DNA of 64,000 bases from Lysobacteraceae bacterium (GCA_004143945.1 SEHB01000003.1:124001-188000), one strand, 5' to 3'. Counted from the first letter of the stretch, positions 16,874-25,706 are shown. A program made the numbers and translations. Notes: generated by a model from the letters alone, not told the origin.

Positions 16874-18850
16874 ATGTCGACCCATGCCGCCATGCCGATG
16901 AACAAGCCGATCTGGGAACCTGGCAGCGATCGCGTCGAGCGCGCGAACATCAGCCGCTTCATGCGTTTCGTGCGCGAGAGTACCGGCAACGACGACATCC
17001 GCCGCTACGCGGCGCTGTACGATTTCTCGGTGCGCCAGCCGGACAGGTTCTGGTCGCTGGTGTGGGAGTTCTGCGGCATCCGCGCGCATGGCGAGATGGA
17101 GCCGGTGCTGGTCGACCGCGAGAAGATGCCCGGCGCGCGCTGGTTCCCGAACGTCACGCTGAACTTCGCGCAGAACCTGCTGCGCTACAAGGATGACCGT
17201 TGCGCGATCGTGTTCCGCAACGAATGGGGCCACAAGCGCGAGTACACCTATGCCGAACTGCACGCCGAGGTCGGTCGCCTCGCGCATGCGCTGAAGGACG
17301 CTGGCGTCGGCGTCGGCGATCGTGTCGCCGGCTTCCTGCCGAACATCCCCGAAACCGTGGTCGCGATGCTCGCGACCACGTCGCTCGGTGCGACCTGGTC
17401 GTCGTGCTCGCCCGACTTCGGCATCCGCGGCGTGGTCGACCGCTTCGGCCAGATCGCGCCGAAGGTGCTGTTCACGGCCGACCAGTACGGTTACGGCGGC
17501 AAGCGCTTCGACTGCCTCGGCAAGATCCGCGACGTGCTCGGCGAATTGCCGAGCGTCGAGACGCTCGTGGTGATTCCGTACGGCGGCGATGCGCCTTCGC
17601 TCGATGGGCTGCGCGGTGCCGTGGCATGGCCGGACTTCCTCGGCGACGGCGAGCACGCGCCCCAGTTCGTCGCATTGCCGTTCGACCACCCGCTCTACGT
17701 GATGTACTCGTCCGGCACCACCGGTGTGCCGAAATGCATCGTGCACGGCGCCGGTGGTACGTTGATCCAGCACCTCAAGGAACTGGTACTGCACACGGAC
17801 CTCAAGCGCGAGGACCGCATCTTCTACTACACGACCTGTGGCTGGATGATGTGGAACTGGCTGGTATCGGGCCTCGCGGTCGGCGCGACGCTCGTGCTCT
17901 ACGACGGTTCGCCTTCGCACCCCGACGGCAATGCGCTCTGGGACCTCGCCGACGAGGTCGGCATCAGCGTGTTCGGCACCAGCGCGAAATGGATCAGTGC
18001 GATCGAGAAGGCCGGCGTGAAGCCGCGCGAGACGCACAAGCTGATCCACCTGAAGACGATCCTCTCGACCGGCTCGCCGCTCGCTCCGGAGAGCTACGAC
18101 TACGTCTACCGCGACATCAAGGAGCGCGTGCTGCTCGCGTCGATCTCCGGTGGCACCGACATCGTGTCGTGCTTCGCGCTCGGCTGCCCGGTGCTGCCGG
18201 TCCATCGTGGCGAACTCCAGTGCCGTGGACTCGGCATGAAGGTCGAGATCCTCGACGATGCGGGCAAGCCCGTGCGCGGCGAGAAGGGCGAGCTCGCGTG
18301 CACCGCGCCGTTCCCGTCGATGCCGGTGTTCTTCTGGAACGATCCCGACGGCGCGAAATACCAGGCCGCGTACTTCTCCCGCGTTCCCGGCGTCTGGTGC
18401 CACGGCGACCATGCGCTGCTGACCGCGCACGACGGCGTGGTGATCTACGGGCGTTCCGACGCGACGCTCAATCCCGGCGGCGTGCGCATCGGCACGGCCG
18501 AGATCTACCGCCAGGTCGAACAGGTACCCGAGGTGCTCGAGTCGGTCGCGGTCGGCCAGCAATGGGGCGATGACGAACGCGTGATCCTGTTCGTGCGGCT
18601 GCGCGAGGGCATCGTGCTCGATGACGCGCTGCGGGATCGCATCGCGAAGCAGATCCGCACCAACACCACGCCTCGCCACGTCCCGGCGAAGATCCTCCAG
18701 GTGGCCGACATCCCGCGCACGATCTCGGGCAAGATCACCGAGATCGCGGTGCGCGACACGATCCACGGGCGCGAGGTGAAGAACACGGATGCGCTGGCGA
18801 ATCCTCAGGCGCTGGAGTGTTTTCGCGGAGTGGCCGGGCTGGATGCATGA
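16874..18850 (+). CDS. Acetoacetyl-CoA synthetase (acetoacetate-CoA ligase)
   Basis: Adenylate-forming enzyme that activates acetoacetate to acetoacetyl-CoA. It is 658 aa, the usual length for AacS. The family N-terminus WEPGSDRVERANISRFMRFV is present. The AMP-binding motif YSSGTTGVPKCIVHGAGG begins near residue 278, CGWMMWNWLVSGLAVGATLVLYDGSP is the AacS-specific block, and the C-terminal lysine lies in ISGKITEIAVRDTIHG near residue 618. The ATG at 16874 is preferred; a GTG at 16862 would add four residues. The product would let ketone bodies from Tyr, Leu or PHB catabolism re-enter metabolism, which fits the homogentisate operon elsewhere in the window. Confidence 0.93.
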   Translation: MSTHAAMPMNKPIWEPGSDRVERANISRFMRFVRESTGNDDIRRYAALYDFSVRQPDRFWSLVWEFCGIRAHGEMEPVLVDREKMPGARWFPNVTLNFAQNLLRYKDDRCAIVFRNEWGHKREYTYAELHAEVGRLAHALKDAGVGVGDRVAGFLPNIPETVVAMLATTSLGATWSSCSPDFGIRGVVDRFGQIAPKVLFTADQYGYGGKRFDCLGKIRDVLGELPSVETLVVIPYGGDAPSLDGLRGAVAWPDFLGDGEHAPQFVALPFDHPLYVMYSSGTTGVPKCIVHGAGGTLIQHLKELVLHTDLKREDRIFYYTTCGWMMWNWLVSGLAVGATLVLYDGSPSHPDGNALWDLADEVGISVFGTSAKWISAIEKAGVKPRETHKLIHLKTILSTGSPLAPESYDYVYRDIKERVLLASISGGTDIVSCFALGCPVLPVHRGELQCRGLGMKVEILDDAGKPVRGEKGELACTAPFPSMPVFFWNDPDGAKYQAAYFSRVPGVWCHGDHALLTAHDGVVIYGRSDATLNPGGVRIGTAEIYRQVEQVPEVLESVAVGQQWGDDERVILFVRLREGIVLDDALRDRIAKQIRTNTTPRHVPAKILQVADIPRTISGKITEIAVRDTIHGREVKNTDALANPQALECFRGVAGLDA

Positions 18851-18917
18851 GGGTTCATCCGACGCCGCGATGCGCCCTGCACGCTCGGCAACGGATGGGG
18901 ATTGCGTGAGACGCGCG

Positions 18918-21134
18918 TCATGAGTCCGACGCAGCCCGCAGCTGAAGCTCGTGCAGCTTCACGCCGAGAACCCGAGAATCGGCCGAGATGCCGAGCGCCG
19001 CTGGCGTAGTTGCCTGACGGGTGGAAAGCCGGATTCGCGTATCGCGCGCGGTGTCGATGGTGGGGGGCAATTCGAAGGAATGCCATTGCTCGCGTTCCGC
19101 ATCGATGCGCCAATGCGCGACCACCCGCTCTTCGACGCGCACCTCGAGCACGAGCGGTTGCGCTGCCGAGGCTCGCAACGGCTGCACCAGCATTGCCACG
19201 CGACATGCCTTCCGGCAGGCCGCATCGATCGGGAGCCACAGTTCCGCGTCACCCGCGGACCAGACTCCCGCTGGTTCGGGCGCGTACCACCCTTCGCCGA
19301 GCATCAAGCCGAGCTGCTGATTGTCTGCGCTCGCAACGACCTTGTCGCCGACCGTGAGCCAGGACGGCGAGCGCGCAGCGTCGCGCAACCACAGAAATGG
19401 GCCGGGACGAGTCGACATCGCGTCGTGCTTCTCGCTCGCCACTGCCGTGAGGCCGGCGACGCGCCGATCGAGGTCCCTCGACCAGGATATGAGCGGACCG
19501 TCGCACGAGGTCCGCCACTCCTCCACCGTCGTCCGACGCAAGCCGTTGCCGAACAAGTGGGCACCGTACTTGGCCCACATCTCGATGGAATTCTCCGAGG
19601 GACCGGCGGAATCGACATCGAGGCCGACGCATGTCGGCGAATGGGCGATCTGCGTCCGGATATGCTCGGCAAGGGCGAAGCGCTCGGCATAGATTTCGTG
19701 GCAAGGCAGCAGGAAGCGAGCGTAGACCAGCCCGGTACAGGCAAGGAACACGATCACGAACATTGCCGAGCGCGCGAGGTCGTTCCGCACGAGGAGGATC
19801 ATGCTCGCGACGACCCCAGCCGCCAGCCACCACTCCGGCACCTGGCGGTCCTGCAGGACGGATGCTTGCCAAAGTGCAGTCACGTTGAGCATGTTGATGA
19901 CGGTACCCGGTTCGGCGCCCGCCAGCACGACGGCGCACGCCGCGCCAAGCAGCAGTCCCGCGAGCGCGGTGCGATCGAGCCGTGAGGGCATTGCGAGATA
20001 TCCCATCGCAAGCGCGGGCATCATTGCCCCTTCGAGGTATCGCCCATACATCCAGTGATCAAGCCGCTGCGCGTCTTGCGCCGCGAATGTCAGCGCGGAT
20101 AGCGCGAGCGTCCCGAGCAGGCCGAGTATCGCGAAGGCGGCGGCGCCGATTTCGGGTTCCAGCCCCCGCGCGCGCGTGCTTGCAACGAGGTCCCTCAGGA
20201 GCTGCGACGACGCGAACCAAACGAGCCAAAGTGAACCGGCAAGCAAGTAGAACGTGTGTCCCGCGAGCCGCTGCGCAAGATTAATGAGGCCTCCGGCGGA
20301 AAGCAGGGGCTGCAATGCCGCTTGCCAGGACGGGTAGTGAAGATTGGGTGGATAGCTCCCGACGGAGAGTCGCGATATGAGCCACGGCTGCACCCAGCTT
20401 GCGTACACCACGATCAGCGAAGCGCACACTAGGAGGAAGGCGAAGAACCAGCCCCACTCGCGACGTCGAACCGCAAACAGGATGGCGATCGCGAACGCGA
20501 CCCCGATGGACGCTATCGCCGTGGGGTGTATGAAATACAGCCAACCACACGCGATGCCCCAGCCGATCCAGTACCGACCGCCACGCCGGCCAACCTGCAG
20601 GCATAACCAGGTTGCAGCGCAGAACGATGGGACCATCGCGTTTTCGGACATCGCGAGCGAAGAAAGCACCATCCACGCCGGATATGCGGCTGCAACCGCA
20701 AGAGCGAGCAGGCGCCGCGCGGCGCGTTCGTCCGGGAAAAGTTCGGCAATCAGACGGTGCACAAGCAGGATGGATATCGCCGCCAGCAGAAGATTGACGG
20801 CCTGCACGCCGTGATAGATCGAGGTCGGCTTGTCGAACAGCAGGAATGCCGGTGCGATCAGCAAGGAATATCCGGCGTGGTATGAGCTCGCGCCGTCAAA
20901 CGCGAAGCCGGCGAACGCAGCGGCATTGGAGAGGTAGCCGCCTTCGTCCCGCACCACCAGCGACGCATCGTAGTTGCGGTTGAGGAACGCACGCATCAAG
21001 CAAGAGCTCGCGACGATCGTCGCCAGGCCGTAGCGTTCCCACGCCGAAACGAGCCGCGATGCCGAAGCGGCGCTCATCGCGGGCGGTATCCGCACCCGGC
21101 GTGCGCGCGCGCGGGGATTTCCGACAGGAGCCAC
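18918..21134 (-). CDS. Large polytopic membrane protein, possible GT-C-type glycosyltransferase
   Basis: A 738-aa protein with about eleven hydrophobic helices in the first 470 residues and a soluble C-terminal domain of about 250 residues (about 480-738). Near the N-terminus, after the first helix, is NYDASLVVRDEGGYLSNAAA, whose acidic pair resembles the first-loop catalytic acid of GT-C lipid-linked sugar transferases, but I see no family signature strong enough for a firm call. The GTG at 21134 has an AGGA nine bases upstream and follows the cystathionine synthase/lyase stop closely; an ATG at 21077 is an alternative. GC content is lower than the neighbours and rare codons are more frequent, suggesting possible transfer. 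Confidence 0.75.
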   Translation of the reverse strand: MAPVGNPRARARRVRIPPAMSAASASRLVSAWERYGLATIVASSCLMRAFLNRNYDASLVVRDEGGYLSNAAAFAGFAFDGASSYHAGYSLLIAPAFLLFDKPTSIYHGVQAVNLLLAAISILLVHRLIAELFPDERAARRLLALAVAAAYPAWMVLSSLAMSENAMVPSFCAATWLCLQVGRRGGRYWIGWGIACGWLYFIHPTAIASIGVAFAIAILFAVRRREWGWFFAFLLVCASLIVVYASWVQPWLISRLSVGSYPPNLHYPSWQAALQPLLSAGGLINLAQRLAGHTFYLLAGSLWLVWFASSQLLRDLVASTRARGLEPEIGAAAFAILGLLGTLALSALTFAAQDAQRLDHWMYGRYLEGAMMPALAMGYLAMPSRLDRTALAGLLLGAACAVVLAGAEPGTVINMLNVTALWQASVLQDRQVPEWWLAAGVVASMILLVRNDLARSAMFVIVFLACTGLVYARFLLPCHEIYAERFALAEHIRTQIAHSPTCVGLDVDSAGPSENSIEMWAKYGAHLFGNGLRRTTVEEWRTSCDGPLISWSRDLDRRVAGLTAVASEKHDAMSTRPGPFLWLRDAARSPSWLTVGDKVVASADNQQLGLMLGEGWYAPEPAGVWSAGDAELWLPIDAACRKACRVAMLVQPLRASAAQPLVLEVRVEERVVAHWRIDAEREQWHSFELPPTIDTARDTRIRLSTRQATTPAALGISADSRVLGVKLHELQLRAASDS

Positions 21135-21143
21135 GGCATCCTG

Positions 21144-22301
21144 TCACGCCATCGCATGGGCGAGTTCGTCGCGAAGGTCCGCGAGGTCCTCCACCCCGAC
21201 GGATAGCCGAATCAGCGAATCGCTGATGCCGAGCTTCTTTCGATTCGCCGGCGGGATCGACGCGTGCGTCATGATCGCGGGATGCTCGATCAGGCTTTCT
21301 ACGCCACCGAGCGATTCGGCCAGCGCGAACAATTCGCATCGCTCGAGCACCTTGCGCGCCTTGCGCAGGCCGCCCTTGACCTCGATCGAGACGATCCCGC
21401 CGAAGCCGTCCATCTGCTTCTTCGCCAGCGCATGCTGCGGGTGCGACTTCAGGCCCGGATAGATCACGCGTTCGACCGCCGGATGCTTCTCGAGCCAGCG
21501 CGCGAGCTCGAGCGCGCCCTCGCAGTGCGCGCGCATGCGCAGGTGCAGTGTCTTGAGGCCGCGCATCGCAAGGAAGGAATCGAATGGACCGGCGACCGAT
21601 CCGACCGAGTTGTGCAGGAAGGCCATCTGTTCGGCGAGCTCGGCGCTGCCGCCGACGACCGCGACGCCTCCGACCATGTCCGAGTGGCCATTGAGGTACT
21701 TGGTCGCCGAATGCACGACGATGTCGGCGCCATGCTCGATCGGCCGCTGAAGCATGGGCGAGCAGAACGTGTTGTCGACCACGAAGATCAGCCCGTGCTT
21801 GCGCGCAAACGCGCCGACCTTGTCCAGATCGACGAGTTTGAGCATCGGGTTGGTCGGTGTCTCGGCCCAGATCATTCGCGTGTTCGGTTTCAGCGCGGCC
21901 TTCAGCGCCGCCATATCGTTGAGGTCGATGAACGTGAAATCGAGACCGGCGCTGCGCCGACGCACGCGTTCGAACAGCCGGTAGCTGCCGCCGTAGAGGT
22001 CGTCCATCGCGATGACGTGGTCGCCGCTGTCCAGCAGCTCGAGCACCGTGCCTGCGGCAGCGAGACCCGAAGCGAACGCGTAGCCCTGGCGCCCGCCCTC
22101 GAGATCGGCGACGCAGCGTTCGTACGCCATGCGCGTCGGGTTCTGCGTGCGAGAGTATTCGTAGCCCTGGTGCACGCCGGGGCTCTTCTGCACGTAGGTC
22201 GAGGTCGCATAGATCGGCACCATGATCGCGCCGGTGGACGGATCGGGTGACTGGCCGGCGTGGATCGCACGGGTGCCGAGGTGTCGCTGGGTCTTTTTCA
22301 T
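21144..22301 (-). CDS. Cystathionine gamma-synthase / gamma-lyase (PLP)
   Basis: PLP enzyme of the Cys/Met-metabolism family, 385 aa. The Schiff-base lysine is K201 in SATKYLNGHSDMVGG. Other family blocks are YEYSRTQNPTR, FASGLAAAGTVLELL, DDLYGGSYRLF, AETPTNPMLKLVDL and DNTFCSPMLQRP. The C-terminal SLGGVESLIEHPAIMTH and RLSVGVEDLADL are intact. Sequence alone does not separate synthase from lyase; the neighbour cystathionine beta-synthase makes reverse transsulfuration (gamma-lyase, cysteine formation) the better guess. It overlaps the methyltransferase stop by four bases (ATGA). Confidence 0.92.
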   Translation of the reverse strand: MKKTQRHLGTRAIHAGQSPDPSTGAIMVPIYATSTYVQKSPGVHQGYEYSRTQNPTRMAYERCVADLEGGRQGYAFASGLAAAGTVLELLDSGDHVIAMDDLYGGSYRLFERVRRRSAGLDFTFIDLNDMAALKAALKPNTRMIWAETPTNPMLKLVDLDKVGAFARKHGLIFVVDNTFCSPMLQRPIEHGADIVVHSATKYLNGHSDMVGGVAVVGGSAELAEQMAFLHNSVGSVAGPFDSFLAMRGLKTLHLRMRAHCEGALELARWLEKHPAVERVIYPGLKSHPQHALAKKQMDGFGGIVSIEVKGGLRKARKVLERCELFALAESLGGVESLIEHPAIMTHASIPPANRKKLGISDSLIRLSVGVEDLADLRDELAHAMA

Positions 22302-23242
22302 GGCGTCGGAGTGTCCAGGGTTTTCGTTTCGGGTATCGCTTCGAACGCGAACAGGTAGGAAGCGTCCGCGTCGTCGTGCACGAGGGTCGCCTGCGGGAAC
22401 CAGCGTGCATCGAATATGCCCGAGCGTGCCATCTGCGGCAGGTGCACGAGTCCGGTCCTGCGCACGACCGAGAAGCCGGCCGCATTGAACACGTCTTCCA
22501 GCTGTGCGGGCGTGTATTCCAGCTTGTGGTCCGCGTTGATGTAGGCGTGCGGCGAATGGATCTTCGTGATCGCGCGATTGGGCGTGTCCATGATGAAGCG
22601 CCCCCCTGGCAGCAAGTGCGCGCGGATCCATCCCAGCAACGCGGGCAATTTTTCCGGAAGGATGTGCTCGATCGCCTGGCCCATGAAGACACACTCGTAG
22701 CGGCGCGCCTGCAATGCAGCCACGTTCGCGACGTCTTCGGCGCTGCCGTGGAAATACGTGACGCGCCCCCAATCGAAATCCACGGGCTCGGTCTGGTCGA
22801 AGGTCGGCTCTCCCCAGAACTGGCGATCCGGGGGAAGGTCGAGGATGTCGAGGCGCGAGGGACGATGGGGATAGCCGAGCTCTATCAGCGCGCCTTCGCG
22901 GCGGCCCGCACTGCTGCCGCCGATGTCGAGGATGGAATCGAAGGCATCGACCGAACGGATCCATTGCTGGCGCGCGAGATGCAGGTAGCGGAAGATGTCC
23001 GCGCCGTGGTTGGCGAGGTATTCGTCCGATCCAAGCAGGGCGTCCAGCACGCGTTGCGTGTCGAACGTTCCCCGTTCGATCCGACGACGCCAGTCGTTGA
23101 TGCCGGTCTCGTCGATTTGGCGGCGAAGCAGGACGAGGTAGGCGAGGCGCACGTATTCTTCCGGCCCGATGTCTTCCCCACGCGTGCGGGCGACGATCGC
23201 GGCGCGGATCCTGCCGGCGAGCAGTCGCACGGCCCGCCTCAT
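22298..23242 (-). CDS. DUF4214-like/SAM-dependent methyltransferase fusion
   Basis: A 314-aa protein. Residues about 25-80 (EEYVRLAYLVLLRRQ, then GINDWRRRIERG and ALLGSDEYLAN) look like a DUF4214 domain, usually found in secreted or surface-polysaccharide proteins. Residues about 100-300 form a class I methyltransferase: SILDIGGSSAGRREGALIEL is the SAM loop, MGQAIEHILPEKL the motif-II region, and LLPGGRFIMDTPN is typical of glycan or lipid methyltransferases. It lies inside the cbs-cgs operon, 40 bp after cbs and overlapping the next gene, an unexpected place. Its substrate is unknown; SAM use would tie it to the same sulfur pool. Confidence 0.82.
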   Translation of the reverse strand: MRRAVRLLAGRIRAAIVARTRGEDIGPEEYVRLAYLVLLRRQIDETGINDWRRRIERGTFDTQRVLDALLGSDEYLANHGADIFRYLHLARQQWIRSVDAFDSILDIGGSSAGRREGALIELGYPHRPSRLDILDLPPDRQFWGEPTFDQTEPVDFDWGRVTYFHGSAEDVANVAALQARRYECVFMGQAIEHILPEKLPALLGWIRAHLLPGGRFIMDTPNRAITKIHSPHAYINADHKLEYTPAQLEDVFNAAGFSVVRRTGLVHLPQMARSGIFDARWFPQATLVHDDADASYLFAFEAIPETKTLDTPTP

Positions 23243-23282
23243 GCGATGGACCCGGTGGCGCTCATTCCGTTTCGGCGAGGGG

Positions 23283-24653
23283 TCATCCCGCCCTCCGCCT
23301 CAGATAGTTCAACAGATCGATCCGCGTGATCAGGCCGACGAATTTCGACCCGTCCATCACGATCGCCACGTGCCCCGCGTCGAACACCGGCATCAACGCC
23401 TCGATCGGGGACTTCACGTCGAGCACCTGCAGCTTGGTCGCCATCGCGGTCGAGACCGGATCCCGGAAGCGCGCGTGGTCGGCGTGCACGTGCAGCAGCA
23501 GGTCCGATTCATCGAGGATGCCGACGATCGAGTCGCCATCCATGACCGGGAGCTGCGAGACGTCGTAGAGCTTCATGCGGTTGTAGGCGGTGACCAGCAG
23601 CTCGTTCGGCCCGACCACCACGGTGTCGCGCTGCGCATACGGGCGCAGGATCAGGTCGCGCAGGTCGCCGGTCGGCTGGCGGTCGAGGAAGCCGTTGTCG
23701 AGCATCCAGTAGTCGTTGTACATCTTCGACAGGTATTTGTTGCCGGTGTCGCAGACGAGCGTGACGACACGCTTCGGCTCGCTCTGTTCGCGGCAGTACC
23801 GCAGCGCCGCGGCGAGCAGCGTGCCGGTCGAGGACCCCCCGAACACGCCCTCCTTCGACAGCAGTTCCCGCGCGGTCAGGAAGCTCTCCTTGTCGCTGAT
23901 CGCGAAGGCCTTCTTCACGCGCGAGAAATCGCTGATCGAGGGCAGGAAGTCTTCGCCGATGCCTTCGACCATCCAGCTCGCGGACTTGTCCGACAGCGTG
24001 CCCTCGTTGATGTACTGCGCGAGGATCGAACCGACCGGATCGGCGAGGATGAATTCGGTCGCGGGCGACACGCGCGCGAAGTAGCGCGAGAGGCCCGTCA
24101 TCGTGCCGGACGAACCGCAGCCGAACACGATCGCGTCGACCTTGCCGCCCAGCTGTTCGAAGATCTCGGGTCCGGTCGACTGTTCGTGCGCGATCGGATT
24201 GTCGGGATTGCCGAACTGGTTGATGAAGTACGCGCCCGGCGTCTCGCGGGCGATGCGCTCGGCGAGGTCCTGGTAGTACTCGGGATGCCCCTTGGCGACA
24301 TCAGAGCGCGTGAGCACGACCTCGGCGCCCATCGCCTTGAGGTTGAAGATCTTCTCGCGGCTCATCTTGTCGGGGACGACGAGCACGAGGCGGTAGCCCT
24401 TGGCCTGCGCGACCAGCGCGAGTCCGAGCCCGGTATTGCCTGCGGTGCCTTCGACGAGGGTCGCGCCGGGCTGGAGCTTGCCGGCGTTCTCCGCGCCCTC
24501 GATCATCGAGAGTCCGATCCGGTCCTTGATCGACCCGCCCGGGTTCGCGCTCTCGAGTTTGAGGAAGAGTTCGCAGGGCCCGGTGTCGAGGCGCTGGGCC
24601 TTCACCATCGGCGTGTTGCCGATGAGTTCGAGGACGCTGTCGTGGACGGTCAT
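23283..24653 (-). CDS. Cystathionine beta-synthase (PLP core plus CBS pair)
   Basis: A 456-aa enzyme joining serine and homocysteine to cystathionine. The fold-type II PLP core carries lysine K43 in GGSIKDRIGLSM, the loop GTAGNTGLGLAL and the phosphate-binding FGCGSSGTMTGLS. A tandem CBS module (about residues 335-455; VSQLPVMDGDSIVGILDESD and VAIVMDGSKFVGLITRIDLL) follows, as in bacterial CBS enzymes. There is no heme-binding N-terminal extension. A cysteine-synthase role cannot be excluded, but the CBS domains and the gamma-synthase/lyase downstream favour transsulfuration. It is the first gene of the leftward operon. Confidence 0.93.
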   Translation of the reverse strand: MTVHDSVLELIGNTPMVKAQRLDTGPCELFLKLESANPGGSIKDRIGLSMIEGAENAGKLQPGATLVEGTAGNTGLGLALVAQAKGYRLVLVVPDKMSREKIFNLKAMGAEVVLTRSDVAKGHPEYYQDLAERIARETPGAYFINQFGNPDNPIAHEQSTGPEIFEQLGGKVDAIVFGCGSSGTMTGLSRYFARVSPATEFILADPVGSILAQYINEGTLSDKSASWMVEGIGEDFLPSISDFSRVKKAFAISDKESFLTARELLSKEGVFGGSSTGTLLAAALRYCREQSEPKRVVTLVCDTGNKYLSKMYNDYWMLDNGFLDRQPTGDLRDLILRPYAQRDTVVVGPNELLVTAYNRMKLYDVSQLPVMDGDSIVGILDESDLLLHVHADHARFRDPVSTAMATKLQVLDVKSPIEALMPVFDAGHVAIVMDGSKFVGLITRIDLLNYLRRRAG

Positions 24654-24789
24654 GCGGGCTCCGCTGCGGCGAGGCCGGCGGGTCCGTTCGACCGGGGCGC
24701 GTCGCGCCGCTCGGCAGCCCGCGATGGGTGCTGCGAAGGCGATGCGGCACCGCCGGTACGCACCGGAGCAGCGGGCACGGGTTTCGGGC

Positions 24790-24809
24790 GGCGTTCCCGG
24801 GGGAACGCC
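24790..24809. promoter_or_regulatory. Perfect palindrome in the cbs leader
   Basis: GGCGTTCCCGGGGGAACGCC is a perfect inverted repeat (9-bp arms, 2-base centre) lying 137 bp upstream of the cbs start, just downstream of the weak leftward -10 candidate. It could be an operator or the stem of a leader hairpin. No regulator gene is adjacent, so the function is open. Confidence 0.45.
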
Positions 24810-24920
24810 TGCGGATGATAACCGAGAGGAACCAGCGCGGGCAGCGGGAGCGCGCGCGAAGGGTGGCTCGCGCCGCGCACAATACGCTCGTCGCGATGGG
24901 CGACGCGCCGGGCCTCGCCT

Positions 24921-24947
24921 CGGGCTGCCGCGCCTCGCGGCAGCCCG
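24921..24947. terminator. 12-bp hairpin downstream of the ydcH-like gene
   Basis: CGGGCTGCCGCG and its exact reverse complement are separated by three bases. It lies 54 bp beyond the stop of the leftward ydcH-like gene, where a transcript end is expected, but there is no U tract on either strand, so it may instead be a processed 3' end or a roadblock. Confidence 0.45.
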
Positions 24948-25000
24948 CTTCGACTCGCCGCCCGCTGGACGCGGTGGCGGTTACGTCGCGATTCGGCCGC

Positions 25001-25222
25001 TCAGTGTGCGGCGGTGTGCGAGGACCACATCGACGTGAGTCGATCCTTCGCGTGCAACTTTTCCTTCTTCATGTTGAGCAGTGTCACATCGTCCATCGGC
25101 AGTACGCCGAGCTCGGCGTCGCGAACCTTGCTGTCCAGTTCCTTGTGCCTCTGGTAGAGGCTGCGGAACTCCGCGTTGCTCTGCATCAGTGCTTCGACTT
25201 CTTGCTGGTTCTGCTCGAACAT
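25001..25222 (-). CDS. YdcH/DUF465-family small protein
   Basis: A 73-aa helical protein. MFEQNQQEVEALMQSNAEFR followed by SLYQRHKELDSKVRDAELG, with a C-terminal LNMKKEKLHAKDRL, is the DUF465 pattern, a short two-helix protein of unknown function widespread in Proteobacteria. The ATG at 25222 has a strong Shine-Dalgarno sequence (AGGAGG, about 8 bases upstream). It appears to be transcribed alone, with a structured leader region on its right and a hairpin after its stop. Confidence 0.87.
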   Translation of the reverse strand: MFEQNQQEVEALMQSNAEFRSLYQRHKELDSKVRDAELGVLPMDDVTLLNMKKEKLHAKDRLTSMWSSHTAAH

Positions 25223-25256
25223 CTGCTGACCTCCTCTTGGCGCGAACACCGCGGAC

Positions 25257-25288
25257 GCAGCGACGCGGCGGCGAAGCCGCGTCGCTGC
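25257..25288. repeat. 13-bp perfect inverted repeat upstream of the ydcH-like gene
   Basis: GCAGCGACGCGGC at 25257-25269 pairs exactly with 25276-25288 across a six-base loop. It lies 35 bp upstream of the ydcH-like start codon and would be in its leader if transcription starts further right. Confidence 0.6.
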
Positions 25289-25486
25289 GTTGCGGGACGA
25301 GTTGCAGCTGGACTGCGATTGGCTCGGAAGGAGCCGCCCTGGCCGCCTGACGTGATGCAGGACCGGTGCGGAGGCGTCGGCCGTTCGGAACGGACGCCAC
25401 TGCCAGGAAAACATCCGACCACACGACCCGACTCCCGGTGTCCCGGGGCGTCGAGGGCCTCGCTTGCGGTCGCTGCTGTCATGGGG

Positions 25487-25530
25487 CTTGGGCCTTGCCC
25501 AAGTGGGCCTCTGGACGTGAGCCACTTGGG
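25487..25530. repeat. Two mutually exclusive hairpins
   Basis: CTTGGGC-CTT-GCCCAAG (25487-25503) forms a 7-bp stem. CCCAAGTGG (25498-25506) also pairs perfectly with CCACTTGGG (25522-25530). The two structures share CCCAAG, so only one can form at a time, a layout typical of attenuators and switches. Confidence 0.55.
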
Positions 25531-25706
25531 AGACAGACGCTACTCCTTCGACCGATGCTTGGCAACGCCGAAAACGTGCCATCGGTCGGCGCACGGCGCC
25601 GGAAAAGCTGCAACGACAGTCCTGTAATCAATCACTTGCGACGTGCCGCCGTGATGCGCGCCGAGGCGTGCGCTCGTGTCGTCGCGGTCACGGCGAAGGC
25701 CGGCGT

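Larger units (their letters stand above)
24654..25000. other. Non-coding stretch upstream of cbs
   Basis: These 347 bases separate cbs from the leftward ydcH-like gene and must hold the cbs promoter. No convincing ORF is present; the open frames are Arg-rich shadows. Two perfect inverted repeats are annotated separately (24790-24809 and 24921-24947). A GTTATCATC motif reading leftward near 24813-24821 is a weak -10 candidate. Confidence 0.5.
25223..25706. other. Structured intergenic region between ydcH-like and ompA-like genes
   Basis: These 484 bases have no credible ORF. They contain a 13-bp perfect hairpin (25257-25288), an imperfect CCGTTCGGAACGG palindrome near 25378-25402, and a pair of overlapping alternative hairpins (25487-25530). 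A short lower-GC patch (CAGTCCTGTAATCAATCAC, about 25617-25635) may hold a leftward promoter. The region could encode a leader or a small RNA; I see no match to RNA families I know. Confidence 0.5.

Noticed and set aside
24728-25627. 299-aa rightward frame across the ydcH-like gene
   Set aside because: Shadow of ydcH and of non-coding DNA; the leftward ydcH-like gene has a strong ribosome site and a known family pattern.
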